NCBI GenBank assembly: GCA_928212115.1 | Contig: CAKMRJ010001112.1 | Location: 401,250,254 to 401,314,253, forward strand | Direction of reading: 5' to 3' | Length of the DNA: 64,000 nt | From: Lactuca virosa | Taxonomy: Eukaryota; Streptophyta; Magnoliopsida; Asterales; Asteraceae | Part shown: one piece after another, positions 1-10,854 of the stretch | How positions within the stretch are numbered: position 1 is the first letter of the stretch | Layout of the letters: every line of letters begins with the position of its first letter | The notes under the pieces: model-generated | Told to the model about the DNA's origin: nothing | The model's input: only the letters and a program-made list of their open reading frames with translations | Databases searched by the model: none | Position numbers and translations under genes: made by a program

Positions 1-840
1 TATGTTATTTCTCTCAAGGAACATTCCTTTTGAGCTATAATCACAAATATCAAAAGTCTTTCGTGAATACCCGACAACGTAACACTTTATAAATCTCGAT
101 TCAAGTTGGTCATTGGTTTCTTGTTTAATGAAAGACCTCACAACACTAGATCTAAATGTGATGGAACTTTCCAACTCAACATTTCATGAGGTGTTATCAA
201 AACCTACTTAGTTTGATACAAGCTTTAAGAATGCTCTACTAATTCAAGTGTATATTCCTAAAAAAAATTAACGGTAGAGAAGCATGATTCATCATAGATC
301 GAACCATATAGAATTCGATTCTCCTTTTAGTAACATCATTACATTATGGTGTCCTTGGAGAAGCCTGTTATGGAGACCATTCCACAATCTCTGTGATGAT
401 CGTAGAACTCGATACTAAGGCATTCTCCTTTCCTTTCATATTGAAGAACCTTTATCTTCTTGCCCAATTGATTCCTTACTTTATTCTGATACTCTTTGAA
501 ACTTTTTAAAGTGTCAGAATTATGCTTAATCATATAAACATAACCACATCTACTGAACCTTTCAATAAATATGACATAATAGTATATGTCATCCCTTGTG
601 ATGGAACTGATGGGTCCACACACATTAATGTGTACAAGATCCAACAATCTTTTTTCACCATCACATGTCCATGTGAATGGTAATAAAGTCATCTTGCCAA
701 CATACAAGACTCATATACATCATCCAACCTTAAAGTTGAATGATTCCAAGTCCATCCAATTGGAGCTTGGTAATGCGATTCTTACTTATGTGGCCAATGC
801 GATCATGCCACAATCACGAACATATCTAAACCATTAGAAA
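1..840 (-). pseudogene. Integrase remnant of the older copia element
   Basis: Decayed Ty1/copia integrase, reading right to left and running off the left edge of the window. The best open stretch (339-707) carries LLDLVHINVCGP, FSRCGYVYMIKHNSDTL and LGKKIKVLQYERKGE, which align by eye with the younger copy's integrase core at 7.8-8.0 kb. The part from 1 to 330 matches the segment after the core (KTPHEMLSWKVPSHLDL and onwards) but is full of stops. The region 707-840 matches the zinc-binding pre-integrase segment. The catalytic D of the SDRGGEY motif is lost (QYERKGE). The protein would have inserted cDNA into the host genome; this copy cannot act. It is older than the nested copy because it has far more breaks. 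Confidence 0.8.
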
Positions 841-1295
841 AGAATCAATGTTCAAGTCATCAATGCTATTATTAGAAACACAAACTACAATTTCATAAAT
901 GCCAATTGCAAGAAGATGTTTTAAACATAAAACCATCATCTTTTAAACTAGAATGCTCACTTTTCCATTATTAAATGAAATTGAATTTCATGTTTATGCA
1001 ATACATAGGATGAAATTTAGTTTCTAGACATCTCCGAAAAGTAACAACGGTCGACTAGATTTATCCTAACCTCATTACTAAACATATGCTCAAAAATCCT
1101 CAATCATTAAGATACGCGATATTCGTCCATTCCAATGATTAGATTTAGCTTTCGATGCTTAGGCTTTCTTTTCTTCCTATAGATTCTATAATGCCATCTA
1201 AATGTGATTATCATATCAGGCATCAAGGAACTATGAATTGGATGTATTTGGAGTTTGATTATTCAAGTACTTGATGTAGAGTCAAACATTTGACT
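841..1295 (-). other. Non-coding stretch in the old copia element
   Basis: No reading frame is recognisable. By position it should hold the protease and start of pol, so this part is either deleted or mutated beyond recognition. Confidence 0.4.
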
Positions 1296-1940
1296 TTACC
1301 ACCTCAAGATACTTACGAAAACTTTGTTTCCTTTTATCATTGTCATTGCATTAATTTCAACTTGCCTCTTTTGAATCATGGTTGCGTGGAATTGAGGACA
1401 TGCTAATTCCATTCCTTCATAATGGGAAGTTATAGCCGAAACCATTCCTTTCCATTTAGGATTCAAACATTTCCTTTTTTCCACCAAAATTCAAAAGTGA
1501 TAACTGGAATTGGATAAGAAAACTAATTTCTTTCCACTTTCCCCAGTTTGGAGAAGGTTTAAGAATCTCGTCAATTTTTTTCTCCATACTATTCATATGA
1601 TAAATTAAGTTGAAATTATCATAAGAACTAATGAAAGATATAAGCACAAGATCTATAGCAAGAATCTTGTCAGGGTCAACATTGGGATTCTCGAGTTTGT
1701 CATACAAACTCTTTTCTTCAATTCGAATGCAATTCGGAAATTTTAAAGAATTTCAAATTACTTTTGTCTTGCATTTTGGTGAAACATTTCACTCAAATGC
1801 AAATTCATTTCATATGTTCACATGTTCACAAAAGGTCATTTTGGAACATCGAGAACATAGACATAATGATGCAAGAGAACCATTTTTGACAAATCTACAT
1901 TTTATGGGAATAACAACTTATCTAAGGTTGACGCATTATT
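1296..1940 (-). pseudogene. Gag remnant of the older copia element
   Basis: Broken gag on the minus strand. The frame at 1456-1707 contains NLIYHMNSMEKKIDEI, which parallels the younger copy's FRMTYHMNKEEVTLSKL. The frame at 1296-1487 contains SHYEGMELACPQFHAT, a damaged CCHC zinc knuckle like the younger copy's YCHEKSHWKRNCPKH. At least two frameshifts and several stops separate the parts. Gag would form the particle that packages element RNA. Order on the minus strand is leader, gag, integrase, the normal copia order, but the gag-integrase distance is shortened. Confidence 0.7.
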
Positions 1941-2149
1941 GATTTAATAGATATGCTCATTATGGATATCTTTCCCAATATCAAAATGAGGAAGATCCCA
2001 TAACAAATGAGTCAATCATGATGAAGAACAAAGAGAAGCAAGAATTATAAAGTTAGTGAGGAGGTGGGTGAGGATTCCATCTAACCTAAAGGAGAAAGTT
2101 TGATTAAGTCGATTTATTCCTTAATTATTAACCCATATATAAATTAAGG

Positions 2150-2830
2150 CTAGTATCCATAAATACGATTCGTAACATGAAGAGGGATGTCGTAATCACA
2201 TCACGAATCTATTTTGGGTAGGTAAAGCACTTTACCAATTTCAATCAAAATGAAACTCATAGATCTATTGATACCATTGAACAATCAATGGTGTGTTAAT
2301 CTCGGATTATGCTCTTTGATTTGTGATTGGGATATCGATGATCACAAATAAGATGTGAATAACCATGCAAGCCCGCTTGATAACCTCGAAGTCTTTTATC
2401 ATCTCAAATTTGATGTGCCAGTAAACCATACACGCTCCATCAGTTAATGATAATTTTCGATTTGTGTCATTATAACAACTTTATAGTCCCAAATTAGTGT
2501 TTTGGTTAACCACAAACACTCCACTGAAGACTCATAGAGATTGATGTGTGTTTTCATGGATAAGAATACATATTCACATTTTACGAAAGTAACTAGAGTG
2601 GGATTTTAAAGAGGTTCTATTACTTTATAGCATTATAATTTTAATGAGTTTATGTGTTATCGAACCCGTTCTGCTAACGATCCTCCACCACACAGGAGAG
2701 CGGTGGGTGAAAGAGACAACCATTCAATAATCATTTTATAGGTCGTTTCCTTATACCCTATTTATATCATGGCTTCGTGAATGAGGCGTACTAGCGATTC
2801 GACTAACCCATGTTATACATACAGTATTAA
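2150..2830 (-). promoter_or_regulatory. 5' leader of the older copia element
   Basis: Non-coding region between the primer-binding site and gag. It aligns with the younger element's leader at about 9570-10290. Shared blocks include two spaced copies of a GGTTAACCACA...CTCCA motif, a CCTCCACC/GGTGGGTG hairpin-like pair, and a perfectly shared 26-nt block at 2771-2796 (10251-10276 in the younger copy). Shared non-coding blocks in copies of such different age suggest functional RNA such as a packaging or translation signal; that role is inference. Confidence 0.65.
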
Positions 2831-3348
2831 ACTTTTAATATATAAATATAAGGGTGTATTCTAAATATTTTTAAATCACAAGGTTCAAATTATATTAATT
2901 CAATAAACTTTTAATAATTAATATTTGAATATGAGTTAAGAACTATCTATTAATTAGACTTTTAGTTAATTTTCTTAAATCTTATTAGGATAATTATGTT
3001 ATCTTATAATTGGTAATTATCTTATTTATCTTCCTTTCATATTCAAATTAGGATTCAAAATTACCTAGTTGATATATTTGGATTTTATACATTTAAAATA
3101 ACATGGATTAACTAGTAATTATCATATCTTTTAAATTAAGGCAAGGAAAACAAATTCATTGAACAAAGGCTCCCCACGACATGGCAGAGAGCTGCCCACG
3201 TCGTGGTAGAAGGAAAAATCGCGGATCAGAAGATCACCACGACGTGGCAGAAAGATGCCCACGTCGTGGCTGCGATAGAATGACGATTCGGTTTTCTTCA
3301 ATTTGTTCAAGTTCAACTAATGCACATTCAATTGTTAGATAACCTAAT
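2831..3348. other. AT-rich leader end with CCACGTCGTGG palindromes
   Basis: No gene. The first 300 bases are AT-rich. At 3176-3270 there are two arm pairs of a short palindrome, CCCACGACATGG/CCCACGTCGTGG and CCACGACGTGG/CCCACGTCGTGG, each pair about 20 nt apart. Each could form a hairpin or serve as a clustered binding site. Confidence 0.5.
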
Positions 3349-3360
3349 GTTCTGATAACA
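3349..3360 (-). other. Degenerate primer-binding site
   Basis: GTTCTGATAACA is the reverse complement of a worn iMet-tRNA primer site (intact form TGGTATCAGAGC). It abuts the LTR edge at 3362 and fixes the minus orientation of the older element. Confidence 0.7.
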
Positions 3361-3361
3361 C

Positions 3362-3853
3362 TGATGGGTTTTACATGTAATAATGCGGAAAAATCCTTAT
3401 ACTCTTAAGGGTACATGAAACCTAATAGATCTATGTCATGACACTATTGAAGCAACATACTATTGAACAACAAAACTTATAAATCGTAGATGAAATCGAA
3501 ATTCACATTAAATGGAGGGTTACATATCTTTTGTAGATCCCAATCAAGTTAATCAAAATCTTCTTGTAGTCTCCTTGGAAAACCTAGCTCTAATAATGTG
3601 CGAGCCTCTAATGGTTCACACCCAAAATGTAAGAAACCATAGGATTGAAGGAGAGATGATGATAATTTCGTTCTCCCCCTTTAGGTATGAGAGAGCCACA
3701 AAAATTAGGTGCCCAATGGTTCTATTTATAGTCTAGGTAACTTAGGGTCAAAACAAGATTTGAAGGATTAAATAATAGATTTAATACCAATCCAAATCAT
3801 TTCCTTATATACCATCAGGAGGCTTCTGGAAACCCTAAAGAGCTCCATAAAAC
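3362..3853 (-). repeat. LTR of older copia element, part 1
   Basis: Begins TGATGGGTTTT directly after the primer site and is interrupted at 3853 by the younger element. It continues at 11626 and ends ...TTAATCCAACA at 11996, giving about 863 bp when joined. Its ends resemble those of the younger LTR. A minus-strand TATA box (TATAAATA, plus-strand 3723-3730) is present. Confidence 0.8.
3849..3853. repeat. Target-site duplication AAAAC (left)
   Basis: The 5-bp AAAAC lies immediately outside the LTR at 3854 and is repeated at 11621-11625 outside the other LTR. Five bases is the usual copia target duplication, and this proves both ends of the element are intact. Confidence 0.9.
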
Positions 3854-4619
3854 TGATGGGTTTTTGAGCATTCTAACACTCCTATGGTGTACATGCAACC
3901 CTAGAAACCTTGGATCTATGTTTGACTATGATACATGCAAATAATTATTTTTCCAAGGTTCTTATCCTATCTAGCATGGCATAGGGAACTTGAATCAAAT
4001 AAAGCTAGTAGAATTACTTACCTTGTAGTTGTAGTTGATTGCTTGGAGTTTTAGAGCCTAGCACCAATAGTGTGGATGCCTCAAATGGAAATCACAAATC
4101 ACCACAAACTTGGAACTTTGAGAGAATAGTAATCACCTTCTTGAAATCGGCCCTCTTACTTTACTCACCACAACTCGTGTGATTTCAAGAACCAAAGCCT
4201 CCTTTATATAGTGTGGTGGATTAGGGTTACATTCATGTAAACCCTAATACCCATGTCTTTTCATTTCCATGAGATCCATGGGTTAAAGCTCCATGGAGTA
4301 TCCATGGACTTTCCATGCAAGCCTAGCCCATTCCAAATAAGCATTAGCCCACACTATATAAATACAAGAGCCCATATTTAATTAGTCATACTTTTGATCT
4401 CTAAATTAATTCTAGATTAATTATAGATCAATACTAATTAAATAATATGATTTTATATTAATATATTAGGACTTATAATATATTAATAAATCATAACTTA
4501 TACTATTCTCAAACGATTATCCATAAATTGTTCGGGTGAAGTGCAACCCAAATGGACCATGCCGGATCGGGTCAAGTACATACCAAATATAGTTATGGAC
4601 TTAGACACTATATCCAACA
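3854..4619 (-). repeat. 3' LTR of the younger copia element
   Basis: 766 bp, TGATGGG...CCAACA on the plus strand. A minus-strand TATA box (TATATAAAG) lies at 4202-4210. Nearly identical to 10855-11620. Confidence 0.92.
4202..4210 (-). promoter_or_regulatory. TATA box in copia LTR
   Basis: TATATAAAG on the minus strand, in the correct orientation for the element; the equivalent in the 5' LTR is 11203-11211 and is the one expected to drive transcription. Confidence 0.6.
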
Positions 4620-5456
4620 GTCTCCCACTTGGATAAGTCTAATAACTATAGTTGCAAGTATGACTTCAGGAACCGATCAGCAATCGTAGCTCTTTAAACT
4701 CTGTTGAACTATGAAGCACCATTTTAGATAAGTGATCATATAATCCTCTGTTCTAGATATCAGCCGGACAAATACATGGAACATGGTCTTGCTTATTGTC
4801 CAGCATTTGTTTCCCGATTTCCGATTTGTTTGACATAGAACTTAACTGAACACATCAATTTAGTTCTGACCGGGCCCGGTACATAGGTCAAAAGAAAATC
4901 ATCGAGGGGCCCAGATATCGCTTCTAATCCTAGAAGGAACAGATAAACTTCGACTCATATGTTTGCTTTGCTACTTGTTGAATTACACACAAAAGCACGG
5001 TTTATAACATCGAGTTACCAATGCGTTTTTGTGCAATCAATGCATAACCAACTCATAGGCAACAAATCATATCTCTAGGTTTGAAGACTTATATGATATT
5101 ACCGTCTCACGATCACTCGAGATAAATTCCATGAAGTGATACAAGTGAGCGTGGGTTGAATCCAATACTCAGAACTTATGAGCACTCATGAGTGTTGTAG
5201 CCCCGCTTTATCTAACATCTTAGACCTCTACAAGACAACCCATGACGGTCTTGATTCATATCTACTTCCAACATATGACCGACTGTGGAGAGTTTGAATA
5301 ATATGATATAAACCATAACATAATTATTCTGGAAGTCAAAACATGCAAAAAGAAATAATAGTAAACGATTGACAAGAGATAGCAACACTTTACTCATAAA
5401 TAACAGCTTTTATTTATCATCAAATGTCAATTACATTTTACAAATTTCAAGATTAT
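4620..5456 (-). other. Polypurine tract and 3' untranslated region of copia
   Basis: CCAAGTGGGAGAC (minus strand, 4620-4632) abuts the LTR and is the primer for plus-strand DNA synthesis. The rest, up to the RNase H stop at 5457, has no credible reading frame. Confidence 0.75.
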
Positions 5457-6458
5457 CTAACTACTAAAACTAATATCATCCTTCAGCCCTATGCTCCGAG
5501 CATGCTGGAGATGCTTAGCCCGAGTCAGTCCCTTCGTGAGGGGATCTGCTGGGTTCTCATCCGATGATACCCTCTTTGCCACGAGGATTCCTTCTTCTAT
5601 TCGATGTCTGATGAAGTGATATTTTCTGTCAATGTGTCTGGATCTCCCATGATCTCTTGGTTCCTTGGCTAAGGCAACCGCACTATTGCTGTCACAGAAA
5701 ATCTCCATTGGCTCCTTTATAGCTGGTACAACTCCAAGGTCTCCGATGAAGTTCTTTAGCCATATAGCCTCATTTGCTGCCTCGCTTGCTGCTATATACT
5801 CTGATTCACAAGTGGAATCAGCCACTGTCTCCTGCTTGGAACTTTTCCAAGTAATTGCCCCTCCGTTTAGAGTAAAGACCCAGCCCGACTGAGAGCGGAA
5901 ATTATCCCTGTCAGTCTGAAAGCTAGCATCACTGTACCCTACAACTCTCAAGTCCTCACTGCCACTGAGGGTAAGGACCCAGTCCTTAGTCCTCCGTAGG
6001 TACTTGAGGATATTCTTTACCGCAGTCCAGTGTGCCTTGCCAGGGTTCCCCTGATACCTGCTAACCATGCTCAAAGCAAAGGCTACATCAGGTCGAGTAC
6101 ATGTCATAGCATACATGATCGATCCTACAGCTGAAGCATAAGGTATTCGACTCATTTCTGCTATCTCAGCCTCAGTACTAGGGCTTTGTGTCTTACTCAA
6201 TCTGGCGTTACTCTGGATGGGTAACTCTCCTTTCTTGGAGTTATGCATGTTGAACCTTTTCAACACTTTGTCCACATAGGTGCTTTGACTAAGTCCAATT
6301 AGTCTTTTACTCCTGTTTCTCAAAATCCTTATCCCTAGGATATAGGCAGCTTCTCCAAGGTCCTTCATAGCGAAACACTTCCCAAGCCAGGACTTTACTT
6401 CCTGCAGGGTTGGGATGTCATTTCCTATGAGTAGTATGTCATCCACATACAGTACCAA
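5457..6458 (-). pseudogene. Copia RT C-terminal half and RNase H
   Basis: A 333-codon open stretch. It opens at the catalytic RT motif YVDD and continues through the connection region (GSIMYAMTCTRPDVAFAL, RYQGNPGKAHW) into RNase H. The RNase H carboxylates are visible in GYSDASFQ, SCESEYIAAS, CDSNSAVALAK and SRHIDRKYHFIRH. These enzymes copy element RNA into DNA and remove the RNA strand. The methionine at the start is not a real initiation site: the frame is the continuation of the RT fragment at 6467-7279 after a frameshift near 6.47-6.56 kb. Apart from that join this part looks intact. Confidence 0.9.
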
Positions 6459-6466
6459 AAAGCTGA

Positions 6467-7279
6467 CTATACTCCCACTAGCCTTGATATAGACACAAGA
6501 TTCATCTTCACTCCTTGAAAAGCCAAATTCTTTGATTTCTCATCAAAGCAAAGATTCCATCTGCGAGGTGCCTGTTTTAATCCATAAATGGATTTCTCGA
6601 GCTTACACACTCTACTGGGGTACTCTGTACTGACAAAACCCTCTGGCTGAACCATGTAAACATCTTCAGCCAACTTTCCATTAAGGAAAGCGGTTTTGAC
6701 ATCCATTTTCCATATTTCATAATCATGAAATGCAGCAATGGCTAACAGAACCCTAATAGACTTAATCTTGGCCACTGGTGAAAAGGTCTCATCATAATCA
6801 ACTCCCGGAGTTTGAGAATAACCCTTTGCAACCAATCGTGCCTTATAAGTGTGTACATTACCATCCATGTCGGTCTTCTTCTTGAAGATCCATTTGCACC
6901 CAACTATCTTACGATCAGGTACATTGTCAACCAAGTTCCAAACTTGATTGTCATACATGGACTGTATCTCGCTATCCATAGCCTCTTTCCATTTAGCAGC
7001 CTCAGGGCCTGCCATGGCTTCCGTGTAGCTGTTAGGCTCATCCAGATTTACCAGTGTGTTATCACTGATAAGTGTCTCACCTTCTGCAGTAATATGAAAA
7101 CCATAATAATGCTCAGGTGCATTCCTAACTCTGGTGGAACGCCTCAGAGGTATAGATTCTTCAGTCGGCTCAACAGGAGTTTTCTCCTCAGGTTGAGGGC
7201 TAGGGTTTGAGGTTCCTTCACCACTTGACTCTTGAATTTCCTCAAGGTCAATTTGCCTCCCACTGTCTCCTTGGCTCAT
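6467..7279 (-). pseudogene. Copia RT N-terminal half
   Basis: A 270-codon stretch containing the linker after integrase (RRSTRVRNAPEHYYG) and the copia RT signature KWIFKKKTDMDGNVHTYKAR, LVAKGYSQTPGVDYDETFSP, MDVKTAFLNG and YGLKQAPRRW. After KQAPRRW the frame drifts: the last ~25 residues are out-of-frame and the correct frame, ending FLVLYVDD, resumes in the next segment. The first MSQGDSG is an internal continuation from the integrase frame, which was shifted by the CT repeat at 7284-7303. Confidence 0.9.
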
Positions 7280-8381
7280 GAATTCTCTCTCTCTCTCTCT
7301 CTCGAAAGAATCCTCTTCTTGCTACAAAGACCACATTATCACTGGGTCTGTAGAAGATGTAACCAAAGGATTTCTGTGGGTAGCCGATGAAAATACACCT
7401 TTCGCTTCGGGGTTCGAGCTTATCGTGAGTCTCGCGTCTCACGAAAGCCTCGCAACCCCAAATCTTGATGTGGTCTAGATTGGGAACTTTTCCAGTCCAC
7501 ACCTCGTGAGGTGTTTTGGCAACCTTCTTTGTAGGGACTAGATTAAGGATATGGGCGGCAGTCTCTAAGGCATACCCCCAAAATGAGATTGGTAGCGAAG
7601 CTCGACTCATCATGGAACGAACCATGTCCAACAAGGTCCGATTGCGCCTCTCAGCTACACCATTCAACTGTGGTGTCCTAGGAGGTGTCAATTGTGAGAC
7701 AATCCCACATTCCTTAAGATAGTCAAGGAACTCAGTACTAAGATACTCACCACCACGATCGGATCGAAGCATCTTAATGTTCCTGCCCAACTGATTCTCC
7801 ACTTCTTGCTTAAACTCTTTGAATTTCTCAAAGGTTTCTGACTTATGCTTGATTAGGTAGACATATCCATATCTACTAAAATCATCAGTAAAAGTCACAT
7901 AGAACCGATTAGCATCTCTTGTGGCGGTTCTGAAGGGTCCACACACATCCGTGTGTATGAGGTCCAACAAACCTTCACCCCTAGCACAAGTGCCAGTAAA
8001 AGGTGACTTTGTCATTTTACCAAGCAAACAAGATTCACAACTATCATCTGACTTTAGGTCAAATGACTCCAAGACTCCATCCTTTTGGAGTTGGCCTATG
8101 CGTTTCTTGCTTACATGTCCAAGACGACAATGCCATAAGGATGCTTTATCTAAGCTAGTGGAAGAGTTAATACACAATACATTATTTCCTAGATTATCTA
8201 CAACAGATACAGTTTCATACACGCCATCACAAGGTAATGCTTTAAAATAAAGAACATTATTAAAGAAAGCATCAATACTACCATTATTATTATCAAAATA
8301 AAAGGTAAAACCTTGTTTATACAATGCATGAAAGGAAATAACATTTCTTGCCATTTCTGGCGAATAATAACATTTATTCAA
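7248..8381 (-). pseudogene. Copia pre-integrase and integrase
   Basis: A 377-codon stretch. It starts in the segment after protease (NKCYYSPEMARNVISFHAL), then has the zinc-binding pre-integrase domain (LWHCRLGHVSKKRI, SCESCLLGKM). The DDE integrase core follows, with acidic residues in LIHTDVCGPF, SDRGGEYLSTEF and NGVAERRNRTLLDM. All three catalytic acids and the HHCC residues are present. The C-terminal residues RERERERIHEP are produced by a CT microsatellite (7284-7303) that throws the frame before RT. Upstream it is cut from protease by a frameshift near 8405-8415. Confidence 0.92.
7284..7303. repeat. (TC)10 microsatellite inside pol
   Basis: Ten TC units inside the coding region between integrase and RT. 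They encode RERERER on the minus strand and cause the frame change between 7248-8381 and 6467-7279. Confidence 0.9.
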
Positions 8382-8488
8382 ATCTAATGTAAACCCACTA
8401 TTAGCACTAAGGAATAAACTCCTATCTTGGTGACAGGTGAAGCTTTCCTGTTTCCCATGATCAAGTTTATCTTTCCCTGCTCCACATT

Positions 8489-9505
8489 CTAACTTCTTTT
8501 TAGTCCCTGCAAATCACAACATATGTGAATACCACAACCTGTATCAAGGACCCAAGACTTAGAATGAGGTGAGTTATTAGACAATATAGTGTATATACCT
8601 GCATGGTTGGGTTTTACTTTCCCATCCTTCAAATCTTGCTGGTGCTTTGGGCAGTTTCGCTTCCAGTGCGACTTTTCATGGCAATAGAAGCATTCAGCCT
8701 CATTAGGGTTAGCAGAAGGAGTGACAAAACCTTTCTTGGTTTTGCTTGAAGAGGAGCCTTCAAGGGTCTTACCCTTGGTACCCTTAGAAGGGTTCTTTCT
8801 CTTCTTCCCTTTGCCATGCCCGATTGCCAAGACATTGGCCGCAGTTGGAGTAGGAGTAGGAGTAGTAACAACCGACTTACCCTTTAAACCACTTTCGGCG
8901 GTCTTCAAGAGTCCTTGAAGTTTGCTGAGGGTGACTTCTTCCTTGTTCATGTGATATGTCATGCGGAATTGATCATAACACGATGGCAAGGAGTGCAAAA
9001 TGATGTCTATTGCTAACTCCTCAGGGAAGTTCACATTCAGCTTCAGTAAACGGTCCACATACCTTTGCATTTTCTGCATGTGGCCCGTGATGGGTTCACC
9101 ATCCTTCATTCGGGTTGTTATCATGGAGGAGATTATTTCATATCGCTCTTGACGAGCACTTTGATGGTAGCGGTCCATCAAGTCCTGGTGCATTTCAAAA
9201 GGATAATAGTCCTCATAGGACTTTTGGAGCTCGGCTGTCATGGTGGCCATCATGATGCATGCCACTTTTGTAGCATCTCTTTCATGTACCTCATATTCAG
9301 CAAGCTCTTCAGGAGTAGCAGTTGGCTCGGGTACCTTCAGCTCCTTGTCGAGAACATATTCTTTGTTCTCATACCGAGTGACCATCCTGATGTTTCTGAT
9401 CCAATCTGTAAAGTTGGACCCATCAAAGATGACTCTCCCACAAAGATTCATGAGAGAGAAGGAGCTAGTAGGGTTTGAGCCAGAAGCATTGTTATTGGAA
9501 GACAT
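8489..9505 (-). CDS. Copia gag with zinc knuckle and protease start
   Basis: A 338-codon open frame. Residues 15-210 form a copia gag domain (DGSNFTDWIRNIRM, ILHSLPSCYDQFRMTYHM). A basic linker follows, then a CCHC zinc knuckle at about 272-285 (CFYCHEKSHWKRNC) that binds RNA. At 319-323 VLDTG is the active site of the aspartic protease, so the frame runs from gag into protease as usual for copia. It then stops at TAG (8489-8491), shortly before the flap region. Whether the stop is a decay mutation or a programmed stop cannot be told here; a further frameshift near 8405-8415 favours decay. The start ATG follows an untranslated leader with no better upstream candidate. Confidence 0.9.
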   Translation of the reverse strand: MSSNNNASGSNPTSSFSLMNLCGRVIFDGSNFTDWIRNIRMVTRYENKEYVLDKELKVPEPTATPEELAEYEVHERDATKVACIMMATMTAELQKSYEDYYPFEMHQDLMDRYHQSARQERYEIISSMITTRMKDGEPITGHMQKMQRYVDRLLKLNVNFPEELAIDIILHSLPSCYDQFRMTYHMNKEEVTLSKLQGLLKTAESGLKGKSVVTTPTPTPTAANVLAIGHGKGKKRKNPSKGTKGKTLEGSSSSKTKKGFVTPSANPNEAECFYCHEKSHWKRNCPKHQQDLKDGKVKPNHAGIYTILSNNSPHSKSWVLDTGCGIHICCDLQGLKRS

Positions 9506-10296
9506 CTGAAAAGAAGAGGGAATAGATTAGATTAGATATAGAGATAGTCCTTAACAAAACACCCAAATGTAATATTAAGGCTAGGACCCAACACAATATT
9601 TTATAACTTAGAAGAGGGATGCCGTAATCTAAGCTATAAGATATTTGAAGGTAGGTGAATGACGATTCACCAATTTCCACCATGAAAAACGAAATATTTA
9701 ATTAGGTTTTAATTGGTTTAGAAACTCCTAGATTCTTTGAGATTCATTGAACTTTCTTCAATGGCATGTTTCAATCTCGAGTGTGCCCTTCAAGTTTTGT
9801 GACTAGGATGCCGAGGATCACAAAACAAGGTGTGAAGTAACCATGCAAATTACTTGGTACCCTTAATGTATTACCCCTCAATCGATGTGTCGGTTAACCA
9901 CACATGCTCCATCGATACTATGATAAACAAGTCACCCTTTACCTACCTTGTTAAGTTCAAGTTAGTGTGCCGGTTAACCACACACGCTCCACTAATGACT
10001 TAAACAAAGTGTAAAGTGTAATTTCATGGATTAGCACCTTATTCACATTTTCCTAAAATAACTAAGATTGGGAATTCAATAAAGTTTAGTTACTTTAGTA
10101 TTATCATTATACTTTTAATGAGAATTTATAAGTCCTTGTCCTACCCGTTCGGCTAATGACCCTCCACCGATCAAGGAAGCGGTGGGTGAGAGTGGACACC
10201 CATTAAGTTGTCATTTTATAGGCAACAACCTTATACCCCCCTTATAGACCGGCTTCGTGAATGAGGCGTACTAGCGGTAAGACGACTTGATCTTAT

Positions 10297-10344
<48 letters not shown>

Positions 10345-10840
10345 TATAACTTATAATATTATAAAGTATAAGGGTTGAATTTTAACTTTTAAAATTCTAG
10401 GGGTTGGAACTAAAGTTTTTAATATGACTTTACATGTTCCAAAACTTGAGGGCAAGTTTTGTAAACTTTCAAAACTTTTCATTTCTCATAACTTATGAGT
10501 TAATGGTTATTAAAAATGAAGACTCTTCATTTTTTTGTAACCTATGTGTTCTTTTAATGGTTATTTATAAATGTGACTTTTGGTTATCCATAACTTAAGA
10601 ACTAGTTATGGACTCCATTAAAACACATAAAGATCAAGAATTAATCTAATCAATTATTAGCACATAATTTCTATGATCTTCTAAACTCATATGTTTATGA
10701 ATGTTCATATCAAAAATTTCAAGAATCGTAAGTACATATACAAAACTTGAAATTTTGATACGAGCTTTTGAACAAAACTTACATTTTCAAGTTTTTTTTT
10801 TTTTTTTTTTTTTTGCATCAAGTATCAAATAAACAAACCA
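9506..10840 (-). promoter_or_regulatory. Long 5' leader of the younger copia element
   Basis: About 1.3 kb between primer site and gag with no coding potential. It holds the blocks conserved with 2150-2830, an (AC)12(AT)12 microsatellite at 10297-10344, and a T-run at about 10794-10814. Confidence 0.75.
10297..10344. repeat. (AC)n(AT)n microsatellite
   Basis: AC repeats at 10297-10320 run straight into AT repeats at 10321-10344 inside the copia leader. Confidence 0.95.
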
Positions 10841-10853
10841 GGCTCTGATACCA
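10841..10853 (-). other. Primer-binding site, iMet tRNA type
   Basis: GGCTCTGATACCA is the reverse complement of TGGTATCAGAGCC, the standard plant LTR-element site complementary to the initiator-Met tRNA 3' end. One base separates it from the LTR. Confidence 0.95.
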
Positions 10854-10854
10854 C

